From an uncultured Bacteroidales bacterium (GTDB lineage Bacteria; Bacteroidota; Bacteroidia; Bacteroidales; UBA932), in contig URDD01000039.1 of assembly GCA_900546395.1 (NCBI GenBank), positions 1 through 24,219 on the forward strand: a stretch of 24,219 nt of DNA, given 5' to 3'. A program made the position numbers and the translations under genes. Shown here piece by piece: positions 1 through 8,074 of this stretch (within the stretch, counting starts at the first letter, position 1; each line of letters opens with the position of its first letter). Below the pieces are notes generated by a model. It was not told where the DNA came from and did no database searches. It saw only the letters and a program-made list of their open reading frames with translations.

Positions 1-574
1 GGAACACGCGGAACAATGGCTGGTCTTTCCTGACAATATAGGAGAACGTCTGAGTATTGACGAGACTAGTCTGAGTATCATCCTCATAATCATCTCTTGT
101 AAATTTGTCAGCTTTTTTGCTTATCGCAGGTACTGACACCGGTGCTGGGTTACTCATCGCTCCAGCAGGACCGGAAACTGACACAGTTCCTGTCGGGAGG
201 GAATGCGTGTGCCCATTGAAGGCATCAACGAGCTCATTTATCTTTGCTGTGAGTTCCTCAATATTAATAAGCCCTCCGAGCTGTCCTCCGTTAATTTCAA
301 TTCTTTCGACTTCATCCACCTGCAGCACGACCAGGTTGTTGAGATCCGCTGTAAGGCATCCAAGAGTCACGGCACTGCCTACCTTTGGCACTGTCAGAAT
401 CTGTCTTTCCCTGTCTGTTAACGATGCCCTCAGCCTCACACCCTCAATCTCCGCGTTTCCGATTCTCACCCTGCAGGTCAGACCATCAACGGCAACTACT
501 TCACCCTGAGTCAGCCATATGCTTACAGGGTTCAATCTTTTGATATTCTCTGCAAGTCTTCTTTCAGGTGTCAT
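1..574 (-). CDS. Baseplate assembly protein, gpV / Mu gp45-like (3' end cut by window edge)
   Basis: The frame opens with ATG at 574 and stays open to the left edge, so 191 residues are visible and the end is missing. It begins MTPERRLAENIKRLNP and carries an early OB-fold-like stretch (about residues 22-85, with GEVVAVDGLTCRVRIG) followed by a Gly-rich turn and the segment FNGHTHSLPTGTVSVSGPAG. The HTH and Gly/Pro/Ser-rich motif is typical of gpV/gp45-type spike and baseplate proteins, which form the central membrane-piercing part of contractile tails. Its ATG overlaps the TGA of the hub gene (ATGA), indicating translational coupling in the late tail operon. The gpV-type assignment comes from motif and position; whether it is the spike itself or a baseplate accessory cannot be settled without the C-terminus. 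Confidence 0.72.
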   Translation of the reverse strand, partial: MTPERRLAENIKRLNPVSIWLTQGEVVAVDGLTCRVRIGNAEIEGVRLRASLTDRERQILTVPKVGSAVTLGCLTADLNNLVVLQVDEVERIEINGGQLGGLINIEELTAKINELVDAFNGHTHSLPTGTVSVSGPAGAMSNPAPVSVPAISKKADKFTRDDYEDDTQTSLVNTQTFSYIVRKDQPLFRVF

Positions 575-1524
575 GTCAGTCTGAATCCGAGTTCTATTTC
601 CCTTGTGCCTCCAGAGCTGCCGAACCCGGTCTTGACAGCCCTCACAAAGTATCTTCCATCTTTATAGCTATAGTCCTCATCGTACAGGACAGCTGAATCT
701 CCAGGCTTCACAAAAGGCACAAGCCAAGTTGTGATACTGCCATCATACCCGTCAAAGGTCAACCTTTTGAGTTCACTTTCTCCACGAAGTTTCATCGACA
801 CATCGTCTGAAGTAGCACACTTCACTTCCACCTTATCTGCACCAGTAGGCCCATAATGTCTTTCCTTCACCTTGCCATCAGGCATCACAGCCTTAACCAC
901 TATCTGCACCTTTCTCTCGTCCGCACGCCTGTAATTCAAGTCACAGGATTGTACATTGCGTGCAAAATCATAGATTATATCCTTGCCAACAGTCTGACCT
1001 GGGGCGTGAATATGAAGCGTATCGCCTTGAATGTAAATATCAGCTCCGCTTTCCTCCTGAATCTTTTTCAGCACATTGAAGCCAGTCGCACTGTTGATTG
1101 TGAACTTCTCGTAAGTCCAACTATAGCTGCAATCAATCTTATATCCACCTCCAATACCGTCAACAACCAGTCTGAGCAGTGCAGCAAGAGTGACATTGTT
1201 CTTCTGCTGGTCTTTTAATCCAACCCTGAATTTGAACAGATCATCCTCGCACTCTATGGTTATCGCTCCATTATCAGTACCTATCCGTTGCACCCATCCG
1301 GCAAATTCATCAACCATTCCAGTCTCTTCATACCCAAGAGATATAGTCACCCTGTCTCCTCTCTTAATTTTTGATTCTACATCGAGTGCAGTATTGTATT
1401 CTGATGCAGGAAGGATAATTGTTGCAGTATCCGCCAGCAACTCCACAGACCGGTTGATTTCGACTCTTTCGAGCATCCCGACCTTATAATTACCAATCCT
1501 TATATCGTATCTCATTGTAAACAT
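571..1524 (-). CDS. Baseplate hub protein, gpD / Mu gp44-like
   Basis: A 317-residue protein beginning MFTMRYDIRIGNYKVG. An N-terminal beta-rich half (GDRVTISLGY, FAGWVQRIG) is followed by a segment with NVTLAALLRLVVDGIGGGYK and NVLKKIQEESGADIYIQGDTL, then a C-terminal beta domain ending in FRLT. This order matches the late-control gpD / Mu gpP (gp44) hub family, which forms the trimeric hub at the tail tip and binds the spike. It lies between the DUF6046-like gene (1-nt gap) and the gpV-like gene (ATGA overlap), the usual hub position. An alternative start at the second Met (MRYDIR) is possible. Confidence 0.75.
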   Translation of the reverse strand: MFTMRYDIRIGNYKVGMLERVEINRSVELLADTATIILPASEYNTALDVESKIKRGDRVTISLGYEETGMVDEFAGWVQRIGTDNGAITIECEDDLFKFRVGLKDQQKNNVTLAALLRLVVDGIGGGYKIDCSYSWTYEKFTINSATGFNVLKKIQEESGADIYIQGDTLHIHAPGQTVGKDIIYDFARNVQSCDLNYRRADERKVQIVVKAVMPDGKVKERHYGPTGADKVEVKCATSDDVSMKLRGESELKRLTFDGYDGSITTWLVPFVKPGDSAVLYDEDYSYKDGRYFVRAVKTGFGSSGGTREIELGFRLT

Positions 1525-1525
1525 A

Positions 1526-2128
1526 TCACTGCACCTTTAAATCATCTTTCTTCAAGAGTAACTTATATATATCATCGCTCACGGCATTAATAGTATATGC
1601 CTGATTAGCAGGACCGGAGGTGAACGGGAAGTCGTAACTCTCTATAACTATCCTGTCAATTGAAAATACCTCAAACAAAGGACTCATCACCTGTACCTTT
1701 GCAGCTTCACAAAGCTTCTTCAGCTTCATAACATAATCTTCCGGATAGCCGGCACCCGACGGGTTCATGAATATCCCGCTGATGCTTATCTGGTAGTCAT
1801 CCTGAGACCACCTTTCTTTTATGGAGCCTCTGACTCTGCCCTTTGCTACCTGCTTTTTGACAATCACATTCTTGCCGTTGACAGATATAATAGGCTCATA
1901 AGGCAACTGCCACCATTCCTCTCCTTCAAGTCGCATCTTCAGCGGACACTGCATAGGTACACCTTTGACATTAACTGCTGTCTCCTGCCTTTGAGATTCT
2001 GTCATCTCCGGAATTTCGTACCCACTGCCGTCCTGTCTGATTACTGCCGACTGGATAAAACTGAAGTACGGAGTCTTCAACAGAGACTTTATCTTACCTG
2101 TCCTTTTGTCTATTTCAAATGTCATCAT
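1526..2128 (-). CDS. Tail/baseplate protein, DUF6046-like
   Basis: A 200-residue protein between the tape measure and hub genes. It resembles, from memory of the family, the DUF6046 proteins of Bacteroidota contractile-tailed phages. Visible features are an N-terminal region leading to ETAVNVKGVPMQCPLKMRL, a central VRGSIKERWSQDDYQISISG strand pair, a helix around YVMKLKKLCEAA, and a C-terminal SFDIRIVIESYDFP-like beta segment (read FSIDRIVIESYDFP). The position corresponds to Mu gpN (gp43) or the T4 gp53/LysM-type proteins that connect tube and baseplate. It overlaps the tape-measure stop by 4 nt (ATGA). The exact role is inferred from position. Confidence 0.6.
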   Translation of the reverse strand: MMTFEIDKRTGKIKSLLKTPYFSFIQSAVIRQDGSGYEIPEMTESQRQETAVNVKGVPMQCPLKMRLEGEEWWQLPYEPIISVNGKNVIVKKQVAKGRVRGSIKERWSQDDYQISISGIFMNPSGAGYPEDYVMKLKKLCEAAKVQVMSPLFEVFSIDRIVIESYDFPFTSGPANQAYTINAVSDDIYKLLLKKDDLKVQ

Positions 2129-3762
2129 CGCGCTGTTGCTGTTGCGGCCTCAAGAGACCTGTTGATTGCTTCAAGTACTTTTTTTGAGAGAGAGTTCATA
2201 TCAATATCTTCAGACGGAAAGACATTGGTATCCTCCCAGAACTTAGAGATATTGAGAGTTATTGACGTATTCCGCGTACCTCCTGTCGTTATATCGTTTG
2301 CAACGGCAGAAGGGCTTTGAGATGAGGTGGCAAGAGCTGTCATAGAATCCGGGTCAGTACCAGCTGCCGCCTTAGGGTCTGATATGATCTGTTTCGTCTG
2401 TTCAGCCACAAGGCGTGTGCTGTAATTCCCACCAATACCGGAGATAATCTCTGCAGACCTGCTTATCGCTTTCTTTCGTGCATCGTATCCGGAAATAAGT
2501 GATGCTGCACTCTTAGCAGAAGACCAAGCACCGGAAAAATCACCCTTGAACAACTTGGACAGAGCCTCACCAATCTTTCCTATTCCTGTAAGCAGTCCGG
2601 TGATTCTGTCAATCACAAGATCCTTCAACATACCTGCAAATCCTTTCATAGTATCCCACACAGTAAGTACTACAGCCCTAAAGCCGGCAAACTTGTTCCA
2701 GCAGACGGCAAGAATAGCTACTAATGCCGTAATTCCCGCCACAACCATTCCGACAGGATTAAGATGCATAAGAACATTCAACACCTTCTGAACGACTATC
2801 CAAGCCTTTAAGGACATCACTGTCGCATTCGCTGCAATATTGTAAGCTGTAATGGCAGCCACGACAGGCAGAAGCCATTTGCCGTAATCAACCAGAAACT
2901 TCATCACTCCGCCCAATACACCAAAGACCTTTTCAAGTACCTTCGACATTGTCTCGAATGCAGGAATAAGGAGAGGCTGAATGACCTCATACAGTTTCAA
3001 CAACCCTGCTGTCATCTTGCCTTTCAACTGGTCAAATGCACCAGGTGTCGTCTTGGCAATACTCTCAATCATACCTTCAAACCTACCTCCTGGGCCTGTC
3101 GCCTTTTCAAAAGCTTTACGTACAAGGTCAGCTGAAATGGCACCCTTACTCATCTCGTCCCTGAGTGTGGCGACTGACTTACCAGTAAGTTCAGAAATGT
3201 CAAGAAGCGGGTTATACCCCGCATTGATTAACTGCAGAAGGTCCTGACCCTGCAGTCTGCCGACCGAAGAAATCTGTCCGAATACCAGAGCGAGGCTCTG
3301 CAGCTTGTTTCTGTCACCCATTGCAATATCACCCAGCATCTTGAGATCCTCGAAGACCGTTTCCGTGGAGACGCCAAAACCTATCATAGTCTTAGCAGCC
3401 TCCCGTATATCCGGACGGTTCCACACCGTATCATCAGCATACTTGTTGAACTGTCCGAGCAGTTTGGTTGACACCTCCTGAGAGCCGACAAGAACGCGAA
3501 ACGCAGTTGCAGTCTTCTCTGTCTCCATTCCCAGCTTGGTGACGACACCCACACCTGTGGACAACGCAACTATAGGATTGGTAAAGAACGAAGCTCCCGG
3601 AAGGGACATAAATGCATTACGCAGTCTGCCTCCTGCCGTGTTGGCAAGACGCTCCGCGGCGGCTTCAGCACCACCCAGCCTTTCCTGTACGGCACTAATC
3701 CTGCGAAGAACCGCCCTGTCACCACGCGCGGCAATGTCAATTATGAACTGTACTGCATTCAT
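2125..3762 (-). CDS. Tail tape measure protein
   Basis: A 545-residue protein. Residues about 60-250 form a TP901-type tape-measure domain (FRVLVGSQEVSTKLLGQFNK, LAMGDRNK-like GDIAMGDRNKLQSLALVFGQ, GRLQGQDLLQLINAGYNPL). A hydrophobic stretch at about 295-370 (LLPVVAAITAYNIAANATV and VGMVVAGITALVAILAV) would serve in membrane passage of the tail tip or DNA delivery. The C-terminus is Ser/Thr-rich and ends in EAATATAR. By the rule of thumb of about 1.5 angstrom per residue, the tail would be roughly 80 nm. The ATG overlaps the stop of the frameshifted chaperone product (ATGA), the usual arrangement of tail chaperone and tape measure. Confidence 0.88.
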   Translation of the reverse strand: MNAVQFIIDIAARGDRAVLRRISAVQERLGGAEAAAERLANTAGGRLRNAFMSLPGASFFTNPIVALSTGVGVVTKLGMETEKTATAFRVLVGSQEVSTKLLGQFNKYADDTVWNRPDIREAAKTMIGFGVSTETVFEDLKMLGDIAMGDRNKLQSLALVFGQISSVGRLQGQDLLQLINAGYNPLLDISELTGKSVATLRDEMSKGAISADLVRKAFEKATGPGGRFEGMIESIAKTTPGAFDQLKGKMTAGLLKLYEVIQPLLIPAFETMSKVLEKVFGVLGGVMKFLVDYGKWLLPVVAAITAYNIAANATVMSLKAWIVVQKVLNVLMHLNPVGMVVAGITALVAILAVCWNKFAGFRAVVLTVWDTMKGFAGMLKDLVIDRITGLLTGIGKIGEALSKLFKGDFSGAWSSAKSAASLISGYDARKKAISRSAEIISGIGGNYSTRLVAEQTKQIISDPKAAAGTDPDSMTALATSSQSPSAVANDITTGGTRNTSITLNISKFWEDTNVFPSEDIDMNSLSKKVLEAINRSLEAATATAR

Positions 3763-3923
3763 TTCCCTGCTTCCTTTTTACGTATATCTGCCAATTGGGC
3801 AATCATAACCGCCCACTGCTGGTCGGTCAGCGTATCCGGATCCAGATGCAGGTAATACCTGAGCATAGTGTTGAAATACCCGATAAAATCCGCATCCGGA
3901 CGGCCGTCCGCCAGCTCTAAAGC
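3759..3923 (-). CDS. Tail assembly chaperone, -1 frameshift extension (GT-type)
   Basis: This frame has no start codon of its own but continues the chaperone gene after a -1 shift at 3923-3929. Reading from GCT at 3923 gives 54 residues beginning ALELADGRPDADFIGYFN, with LRYYLHLDPDTLTDQQWAVM in the middle, and ending KKEAGK. Its TGA (3761-3759) overlaps the ATG of the tape measure gene. The fused product would be about 152 residues: 98 shared with the short form plus 54. In lambda (gpG/gpGT) and most siphophages and myophages, such a pair binds the tape measure and recruits tube subunits. The dense W/Y/L composition and exact fit to the tape-measure start support a real coding region. Confidence 0.8.
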   Translation of the reverse strand, partial: ALELADGRPDADFIGYFNTMLRYYLHLDPDTLTDQQWAVMIAQLADIRKKEAGK

Positions 3924-3929
3924 TTTTTT
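3897..3929 (-). promoter_or_regulatory. Programmed -1 ribosomal frameshift site
   Basis: On the minus strand the heptamer A AAA AAG (3929-3923) sits in the chaperone zero frame as GTA AAA AAG, two codons before the TAG stop. After a 12-nt spacer comes a hairpin with arms CGGAC (3910-3906) and GTCCG (3901-3897) and a GGCC loop. A AAA AAG is one of the most efficient bacterial -1 slippery sites. Confidence 0.8.
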
Positions 3930-4216
3930 ACCTCACCTACCTTTGTCTCAGACAAGGCCTCGACAACGCCTATCGCACCGATGAAATATTCATCTTTGTC
4001 AATAATCTCCCTGTCGCCGCCGAGCCAACAAGCATTCATAAGAGTCTCGGAATACTTGACAGCATCCTTCATCTGGTTGCTTGCAACTGACGCATATGAT
4101 ACCTCCTTCCTCGTAGGCTTGCGGAAGTATCCTATCTTATCCTCTACTGTATATGATATGACATCACCGTGCTGCTCTTTCCACTGAGCAATCTGTTCCT
4201 GTGTAATTTCTACCAT
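3917..4216 (-). CDS. Tail assembly chaperone, short form (G-type)
   Basis: A 99-residue, mostly helical protein beginning MVEITQEQIAQWKEQHGDVI and ending in EALSETKVGEVKKL. It lies between the tube gene and the tape measure gene, where the two-form chaperone of contractile-tailed phages (Mu gp41 position, P2 E/E') is found. Length and the central segment YFRKPTRKEVSYASVASNQM fit the DUF-type chaperones of Bacteroidota phages. The zero-frame stop TAG at 3919-3917 follows the slippery heptamer by one codon, so most ribosomes would make this form and a fraction the longer one. Confidence 0.78.
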   Translation of the reverse strand: MVEITQEQIAQWKEQHGDVISYTVEDKIGYFRKPTRKEVSYASVASNQMKDAVKYSETLMNACWLGGDREIIDKDEYFIGAIGVVEALSETKVGEVKKL

Positions 4217-4237
4217 TGTTCAAATACTGTTTAAATG

Positions 4238-4645
4238 CTATTTATTCTTTATATCAAGGATGATAAGAGGCAGCTCGACCTCCATGAACTTGTCGTTCTG
4301 ATTGATTGACTTGGGCACCTCCGTTATCTCGCACCCTGTCAGGATATCAGTGGTAATGACATCCCCCTTGGTCGGGTTGCCGTAAGAGACGACAACATTG
4401 AAGCTGGCATCCAGCACATCACCCCCCGAGGCGTCCTCAAGTGCGTCCAGTTCGCTCTGAAGAAGACGGATGCTGCCTGTATAACTCTTGTTTCCTCTCT
4501 GGATCGAGTGTGGCTTATTTCCCTTTGCATACAGAGCCTCCTTCTCCTGTGACGACGTGTATGAGATGCCTCTGATTCCTGTTACCATCCTTCCGGCCAT
4601 AACAACACTGACATCTGCCCATTCGTATTCTCTGCTATTGAACAT
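4238..4645 (-). CDS. Tail tube protein
   Basis: A 135-residue, beta-rich protein beginning MFNSREYEWADVSVVMAG. Visible features: the N-terminal strand pair with GRMVTGIRGISYTSSQEKEA, the segment KPHSIQRGNKSYTGSIRLLQ, and a C-terminal strand EVELPLIILDIKNK. This matches the XkdM/T4 gp19-type tube fold seen in other contractile tails, where the protein stacks as hexameric rings inside the sheath. Length is normal for the family. It sits directly downstream of the sheath gene, as in Mu (L then M), with an 11-nt gap, and upstream of the chaperone. Confidence 0.78.
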   Translation of the reverse strand: MFNSREYEWADVSVVMAGRMVTGIRGISYTSSQEKEALYAKGNKPHSIQRGNKSYTGSIRLLQSELDALEDASGGDVLDASFNVVVSYGNPTKGDVITTDILTGCEITEVPKSINQNDKFMEVELPLIILDIKNK

Positions 4646-4656
4646 AACCTTACCTC

Positions 4657-5832
4657 CTATTCTACCTTAAACCCGAATTTTGCCACTATATTACGAGGAT
4701 AGCCGTATGGCCTTGCGGACACCACTACCTCGATTGCAGATGTGGCCCTGACATTCCGGGATGCGTCAATGCTGCACACAACCCCTGAGCCGTCCACTGA
4801 TACCAGCTCTCCTGCCGCCGTCATTGATGCATTGACCACCGACTCGATATCGGCCTCCAGTGCACGCACAATCGGCTCCTGCATAGTGCCATCGTCATTC
4901 AACTCAATCTCATCCAGAAGAATATCCAGAATCTTGTCGTATGCGATTCGTACAACCTTGTCAATCGTTCTGCGAGCTGTCAGATGGGCGTAGTCGTCAG
5001 TCATCTCCACGGCCAGGCAGTCGTCGGTAAAATAGTATCCGCTCCTGCCGGTATGTACACGTGGGGTGACATACCCCTTGTCATAAATTGTCGTCACATC
5101 GTCCACCGACTCCTCCACTGCCTTCGAACCGAGATACATAGCAGTGGCAGCGATTGCTCCGTCTTTCACCCTGCCGATATTGCGCTGTACAGGTATCCTT
5201 GCTATTCGCCCGGCAAGATATCCGACTGCAGAATGCTTGTCTTTCGAATCTTCAGATCCGATGAAGACCATCACCCTGTTATTCTTCTCCTTTGACAGAT
5301 CCTTCAGTTCGCCGGAGTTACCCGAATACGCATATCCGTCGAGGATGATAAAAATAGGAGCATACATTTCCACGGCTGTCATATCACCCAGAGCTTGAGC
5401 CTTTGGAATGGCGTCAAATACTTCGGAAGACAGCCCTGTCTCTACCTTTGACGGTTCTGAATCGGAGTGCAGGACAACGACTCCACGGATTTCGCCTTTC
5501 AGCCCCTGGAGCATCCCCTTGAGCTTACCGGAATCCTTATCACACAGTGCCTGCATCGTCTCGTCTGAATATGTCGCTACATAGAGAGGAGTACCCTCCG
5601 GGGCTTCGCAATAGAACTGCTTCACAGCCTTGTACAATGTAGCATTATTGGCGGATGTCACTCCAAGCTCATCGAGTCCCGCAAGACGATAAATCTTATA
5701 GGGTTTGTCCGCCACGAACGTGGACAGAACCGGCGCCCCTTTGACACACATCAGCAGCAATCCATCCAGACTGTTCGCAATAGTGCCCAAAAGACCATTC
5801 TGATAGGCTATGTTAACTTTTGGTAATCCCAT
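4657..5832 (-). CDS. Contractile tail sheath protein, DUF2586-type
   Basis: A 391-residue protein beginning MGLPKVNIAYQNGLLGTIAN. The segments GAPVLSTFVADKPYKIYRL, YLAGRIARIPVQRNIGRVKDG and the C-terminal half (YYFTDDCLAVEMTDDYAHLT, then RRTIDKVVRIAYDKILDIL) match the DUF2586 sheath family of Bacteroidota phages. Sheath subunits form the contractile outer layer of the tail. The gene follows the major capsid gene with a 62-nt gap that contains a strong hairpin, and precedes the tube gene. It is shorter than Mu gpL (about 495 residues), as is usual for this family. Confidence 0.85.
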   Translation of the reverse strand: MGLPKVNIAYQNGLLGTIANSLDGLLLMCVKGAPVLSTFVADKPYKIYRLAGLDELGVTSANNATLYKAVKQFYCEAPEGTPLYVATYSDETMQALCDKDSGKLKGMLQGLKGEIRGVVVLHSDSEPSKVETGLSSEVFDAIPKAQALGDMTAVEMYAPIFIILDGYAYSGNSGELKDLSKEKNNRVMVFIGSEDSKDKHSAVGYLAGRIARIPVQRNIGRVKDGAIAATAMYLGSKAVEESVDDVTTIYDKGYVTPRVHTGRSGYYFTDDCLAVEMTDDYAHLTARRTIDKVVRIAYDKILDILLDEIELNDDGTMQEPIVRALEADIESVVNASMTAAGELVSVDGSGVVCSIDASRNVRATSAIEVVVSARPYGYPRNIVAKFGFKVE

Positions 5833-5850
5833 TTTGATTGATTTTTAATG

Positions 5851-5875
5851 AGCAGCCGGCCAATATCCGGCTGCT
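5851..5875 (-). terminator. Hairpin between capsid and sheath genes
   Basis: A perfect 9-bp inverted repeat, AGCAGCCGG and CCGGCTGCT, with a 7-nt loop. On the transcribed minus strand it lies just after the major capsid stop and before the sheath ATG. It has no clear U-tract. It could be a partial terminator or a 3'-end stabiliser that raises capsid mRNA relative to the tail genes. Confidence 0.55.
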
Positions 5876-5894
5876 ATGGTTTGAAACAGATGAA

Positions 5895-6803
5895 TTAGGC
5901 TGCAGTGATGCCGACAAGAGCATAAACACCTCGCTTATCCTTATATGTTGCCGTTCCGCCGGCTCTTACAAGGAAGCTGAGTACGTCACCATAGTATGAC
6001 GGGGAGTCGGTATCCTCGAAAATCTTCACATCTCCCAAGGCACGACGAACACAGCCCTCCTGCCACGCAAGACCCGCTGCACAATCGGTAGCCTTATCCG
6101 AAGACGCAAGACCAGTAACTGTGCTGCCCGATACATCGTATCTCAAGACAGAAGAACGCTGCATAACATTGAATCCATACAACTTGCCCACGATGCCGTT
6201 TGCAACATCTGCCGCCTGGAAGAATCCTATCCTGTCGGTGTCGGTTATCGCATCCAACAACTGGGCATACATCTTCGCATCGAGAAGAAGGTATCTGCCC
6301 TCCTCAGGGATGTCGGCCTCATTGAACTTGGTCATAAGCTCAAGGATGTCTGCGGTGGTAACCGCCTTACGGTTGCCGGTGACGTCTTTCTGATGAGCCT
6401 TGACAGCCGCTCCGGTGGTCAGCACGCAATTATCCTTGCCCGGTGCCCAGGATGCCAGGATAGACTCCTGGGCGGTCTTCTGAATCTCCTGCCTGTCCTG
6501 AGAGATTACCGACTGTCGTTTGTTGTATGACAACTCAACGGTGTCGGCGTGAGGAATACATATCGGGTCGGTAGTGAACTCGTCAAGAGTATACTCGACA
6601 TCCACATCATTACGCTTCGATGCTGTTGCAGGAACGCTCGGACGGTTTTTCTGTACCTTTGACGGTGCTCCCGCGTTCGGTACGTGCACTTTCTTGCCGT
6701 CGTCGACAAAGGCGTCGTCATTGACCGACTTAGATACGAAGGAATTTTTAGGGAAGAATCCCTCGGCAATGTCCTTAAGCCAAATTTCTTTCTGTATAGG
6801 CAT
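5895..6803 (-). CDS. Major capsid protein (HK97-fold)
   Basis: A 302-residue protein beginning MPIQKEIWLKDIAEGFFPKN. Features typical of Mu-like and other HK97-fold capsid proteins: N-arm ending NDDAFVDDGKKVHVPNAG, a segment with LDEFTTDPICIPHADTVELS (P-domain beginning), the spine-helix-like region around QDRQEIQKTAQESILASWAPG, NEADIPEEGRYLLLDAKMYA, and a C-terminal beta strand pair (RAGGTATYKDKRGVYALVG). The order protease/scaffold, capsid, sheath supports it. Processing of the N-terminus is not predicted; the Mu capsid gpT is not cleaved either. Confidence 0.82.
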   Translation of the reverse strand: MPIQKEIWLKDIAEGFFPKNSFVSKSVNDDAFVDDGKKVHVPNAGAPSKVQKNRPSVPATASKRNDVDVEYTLDEFTTDPICIPHADTVELSYNKRQSVISQDRQEIQKTAQESILASWAPGKDNCVLTTGAAVKAHQKDVTGNRKAVTTADILELMTKFNEADIPEEGRYLLLDAKMYAQLLDAITDTDRIGFFQAADVANGIVGKLYGFNVMQRSSVLRYDVSGSTVTGLASSDKATDCAAGLAWQEGCVRRALGDVKIFEDTDSPSYYGDVLSFLVRAGGTATYKDKRGVYALVGITAA

Positions 6804-6827
6804 ATTTTCGTTTATTAATTGTTTCTT

Positions 6828-7289
6828 CTACTTTCCAAACTCCTGGGCAAACTTCTCCTTGTAAGCCTCCGGATACTTGTTCTTCAACTCCGCAAGACGT
6901 CCTGCCTTGTCAATCTCATCCCAACTCATCGAGAGTAGATCCGATGTCCCTTTGCCCGTCTGGTTGATGAATTTCCCCACACTGGAATTGCGTGCAGGAA
7001 GACTGCCAAGCAATGTCTTCGCGTTTTCCTCGTCCGAGGCAAGCAAGGCCATAAATGTCGCTTTCTGCGCCTCTGTGATCCTGCCTTCCGTGACAGCCTG
7101 ATTCACGACAGCCTCGTGTCCTGCCTTACGCATATCTGACAGTGCCTGCTTGAGCCTGGCCACCTCGCCCTCAAGAGCAGGTACTTTTGCTGCCGAATTT
7201 TCGAGCCGAGCAATCTCCGCCATCAACTGTTCTTCAGTAGTGGCGTTTGTAAATGAGGGTCTTGCCCTCAAATCGTCAATAAATGCCAT
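6828..7289 (-). CDS. Putative internal-start scaffold protein (gpZ-like)
   Basis: Within the protease-scaffold gene, an in-frame ATG at 7289 (MAFIDDLRARPSF) lies at the start of the scaffold part, preceded by an AT-rich stretch like the other start sites here. Initiation there would give a free 153-residue scaffold, as Mu gpZ is made from the 3' part of the gpI gene. This is inference by analogy; the upstream signal is weak by sequence alone. Confidence 0.4.
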   Translation of the reverse strand: MAFIDDLRARPSFTNATTEEQLMAEIARLENSAAKVPALEGEVARLKQALSDMRKAGHEAVVNQAVTEGRITEAQKATFMALLASDEENAKTLLGSLPARNSSVGKFINQTGKGTSDLLSMSWDEIDKAGRLAELKNKYPEAYKEKFAQEFGK

Positions 7290-7934
7290 ATTTTTGTCTT
7301 TTGATTGTGACCGGCCGAATGCCAGTCGGTTTGTGAAAAATTGATAGATTTCTTCCGAACTCGCCGAGGACGACGGGACATCATTGTCGTCGATGTCATA
7401 GATGCCGTCGATAAGACCCATACCAAGAGCCTCACTTGCCGAAATCCAATGATCCGCCCCGTCAAAGTATCTCGCAGAAACCTCTTCCGGAGTCAATTTA
7501 CATCTTGTAGCAATCATCCCGGACAAAGTCTTTTCGATGGACTCCATCGTCAAAGCTGCTTGTCTTAACTGACTTGCATTGCCGTATTCGCCACCACTAA
7601 CACAGTGCAGCATCAATCGCGCGTGATTGGACATATACAGAGGCTTGCCACACAGGGCTATGACTCCCGCAATAGATGCGGCAACACCGTCTACATAGAT
7701 GGTGATGTCAGCCTTTGACGAAGCAAGGGCATTGAATATCGCAATGCCGGCAAATACTTCTCCGCCCACAGAATTGATGCGGATGTCAATCTTACTATAC
7801 TCCCTCTCCAGCGCCATCAACTCCGACACGATGACCCCCGCATCGATCTTCTCCCTCTCGCCCACAGGTCCGTACAGCAACAGACAGGCGGTGTCCCCGT
7901 TCGATGGTATGATATTGAAAAACTTCTTTGCCAT
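6828..7934 (-). CDS. Prohead protease (ClpP/S14-type) fused to scaffold
   Basis: From ATG at 7934 (MAKKFFNIIPSNGD) the protein has 368 residues. Residues 1-180 are a ClpP-like serine protease: NSVGGEVFAGIAIFNAL, then Ser87 in DGVAASIAGVIAL, His110 in RLMLHCVSGG and Asp161 in FDGADHWISASEALGMGLID, spaced as in ClpP. Residues from about 217 form a helical, coiled-coil scaffold (EEQLMAEIARLENSAAKVPA, EGEVARLKQALSDMRKAG) ending in EKFAQEFGK. This is the Mu gpI/gpZ layout. A longer frame to 7988 exists, but the AT-rich leader and the -7 box at 7957-7950 lie inside it, so 7934 is preferred. The protease processes the scaffold during head maturation. Confidence 0.87.
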   Translation of the reverse strand: MAKKFFNIIPSNGDTACLLLYGPVGEREKIDAGVIVSELMALEREYSKIDIRINSVGGEVFAGIAIFNALASSKADITIYVDGVAASIAGVIALCGKPLYMSNHARLMLHCVSGGEYGNASQLRQAALTMESIEKTLSGMIATRCKLTPEEVSARYFDGADHWISASEALGMGLIDGIYDIDDNDVPSSSASSEEIYQFFTNRLAFGRSQSKDKNMAFIDDLRARPSFTNATTEEQLMAEIARLENSAAKVPALEGEVARLKQALSDMRKAGHEAVVNQAVTEGRITEAQKATFMALLASDEENAKTLLGSLPARNSSVGKFINQTGKGTSDLLSMSWDEIDKAGRLAELKNKYPEAYKEKFAQEFGK

Positions 7935-7949
7935 AAAATTGATTTTGTG

Positions 7950-7957
7950 CAAATATG
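7950..7957 (-). promoter_or_regulatory. Leftward late promoter, -7 box
   Basis: On the minus strand CATATTTG matches the Bacteroidota -7 consensus TAnnTTTG at 7 of 8 positions, 16 nt before the protease ATG at 7934. The same 8 bases stand in mirror position before block A. No clear -33 element is visible, which suits an activator-dependent late promoter. Confidence 0.5.
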
Positions 7958-7992
7958 AACCTCTCCTTGCACATCGCAAAATCAGCATTTAG

Positions 7993-8040
7993 TCATACTC
8001 AATTTTTTCGACTATCATACTCAAAATAATTGACTGTCAT
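7993..8040. repeat. 22-bp spaced direct repeats in the divergent late control region
   Basis: TCATACTCAA begins at 7993 and again at 8015, with related flanks CGACTA and TGACTG before the next TCAT at 8015 and 8037. The exact 22-bp period (two helical turns) places the repeats on one DNA face, between the two mirrored -7 boxes. They are good candidates for binding sites of a late activator (analogue of Mu C). Confidence 0.55.
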
Positions 8041-8058
8041 TAAATTGAAATTTTCATA

Positions 8059-8074
8059 CCCCTATTTAAAGGGG
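8059..8074. promoter_or_regulatory. Inverted repeat before the rightward late promoter
   Basis: CCCCT and AGGGG arms with the 6-bp spacer ATTTAA, ending one base before the rightward -7 box. It could be a dimeric regulator site. The leftward promoter has no equivalent. Confidence 0.4.

Noticed and set aside
105..509. 134-codon plus-strand frame
   Set aside because: Opposite to the clear gpV-like coding frame that covers 1-574 on the minus strand.
7935..7988. Upstream extension of the protease gene (18 codons)
   Set aside because: It would contain the leftward -7 box and the AT-rich leader; the internal ATG at 7934 gives the normal ClpP-like N-terminus.
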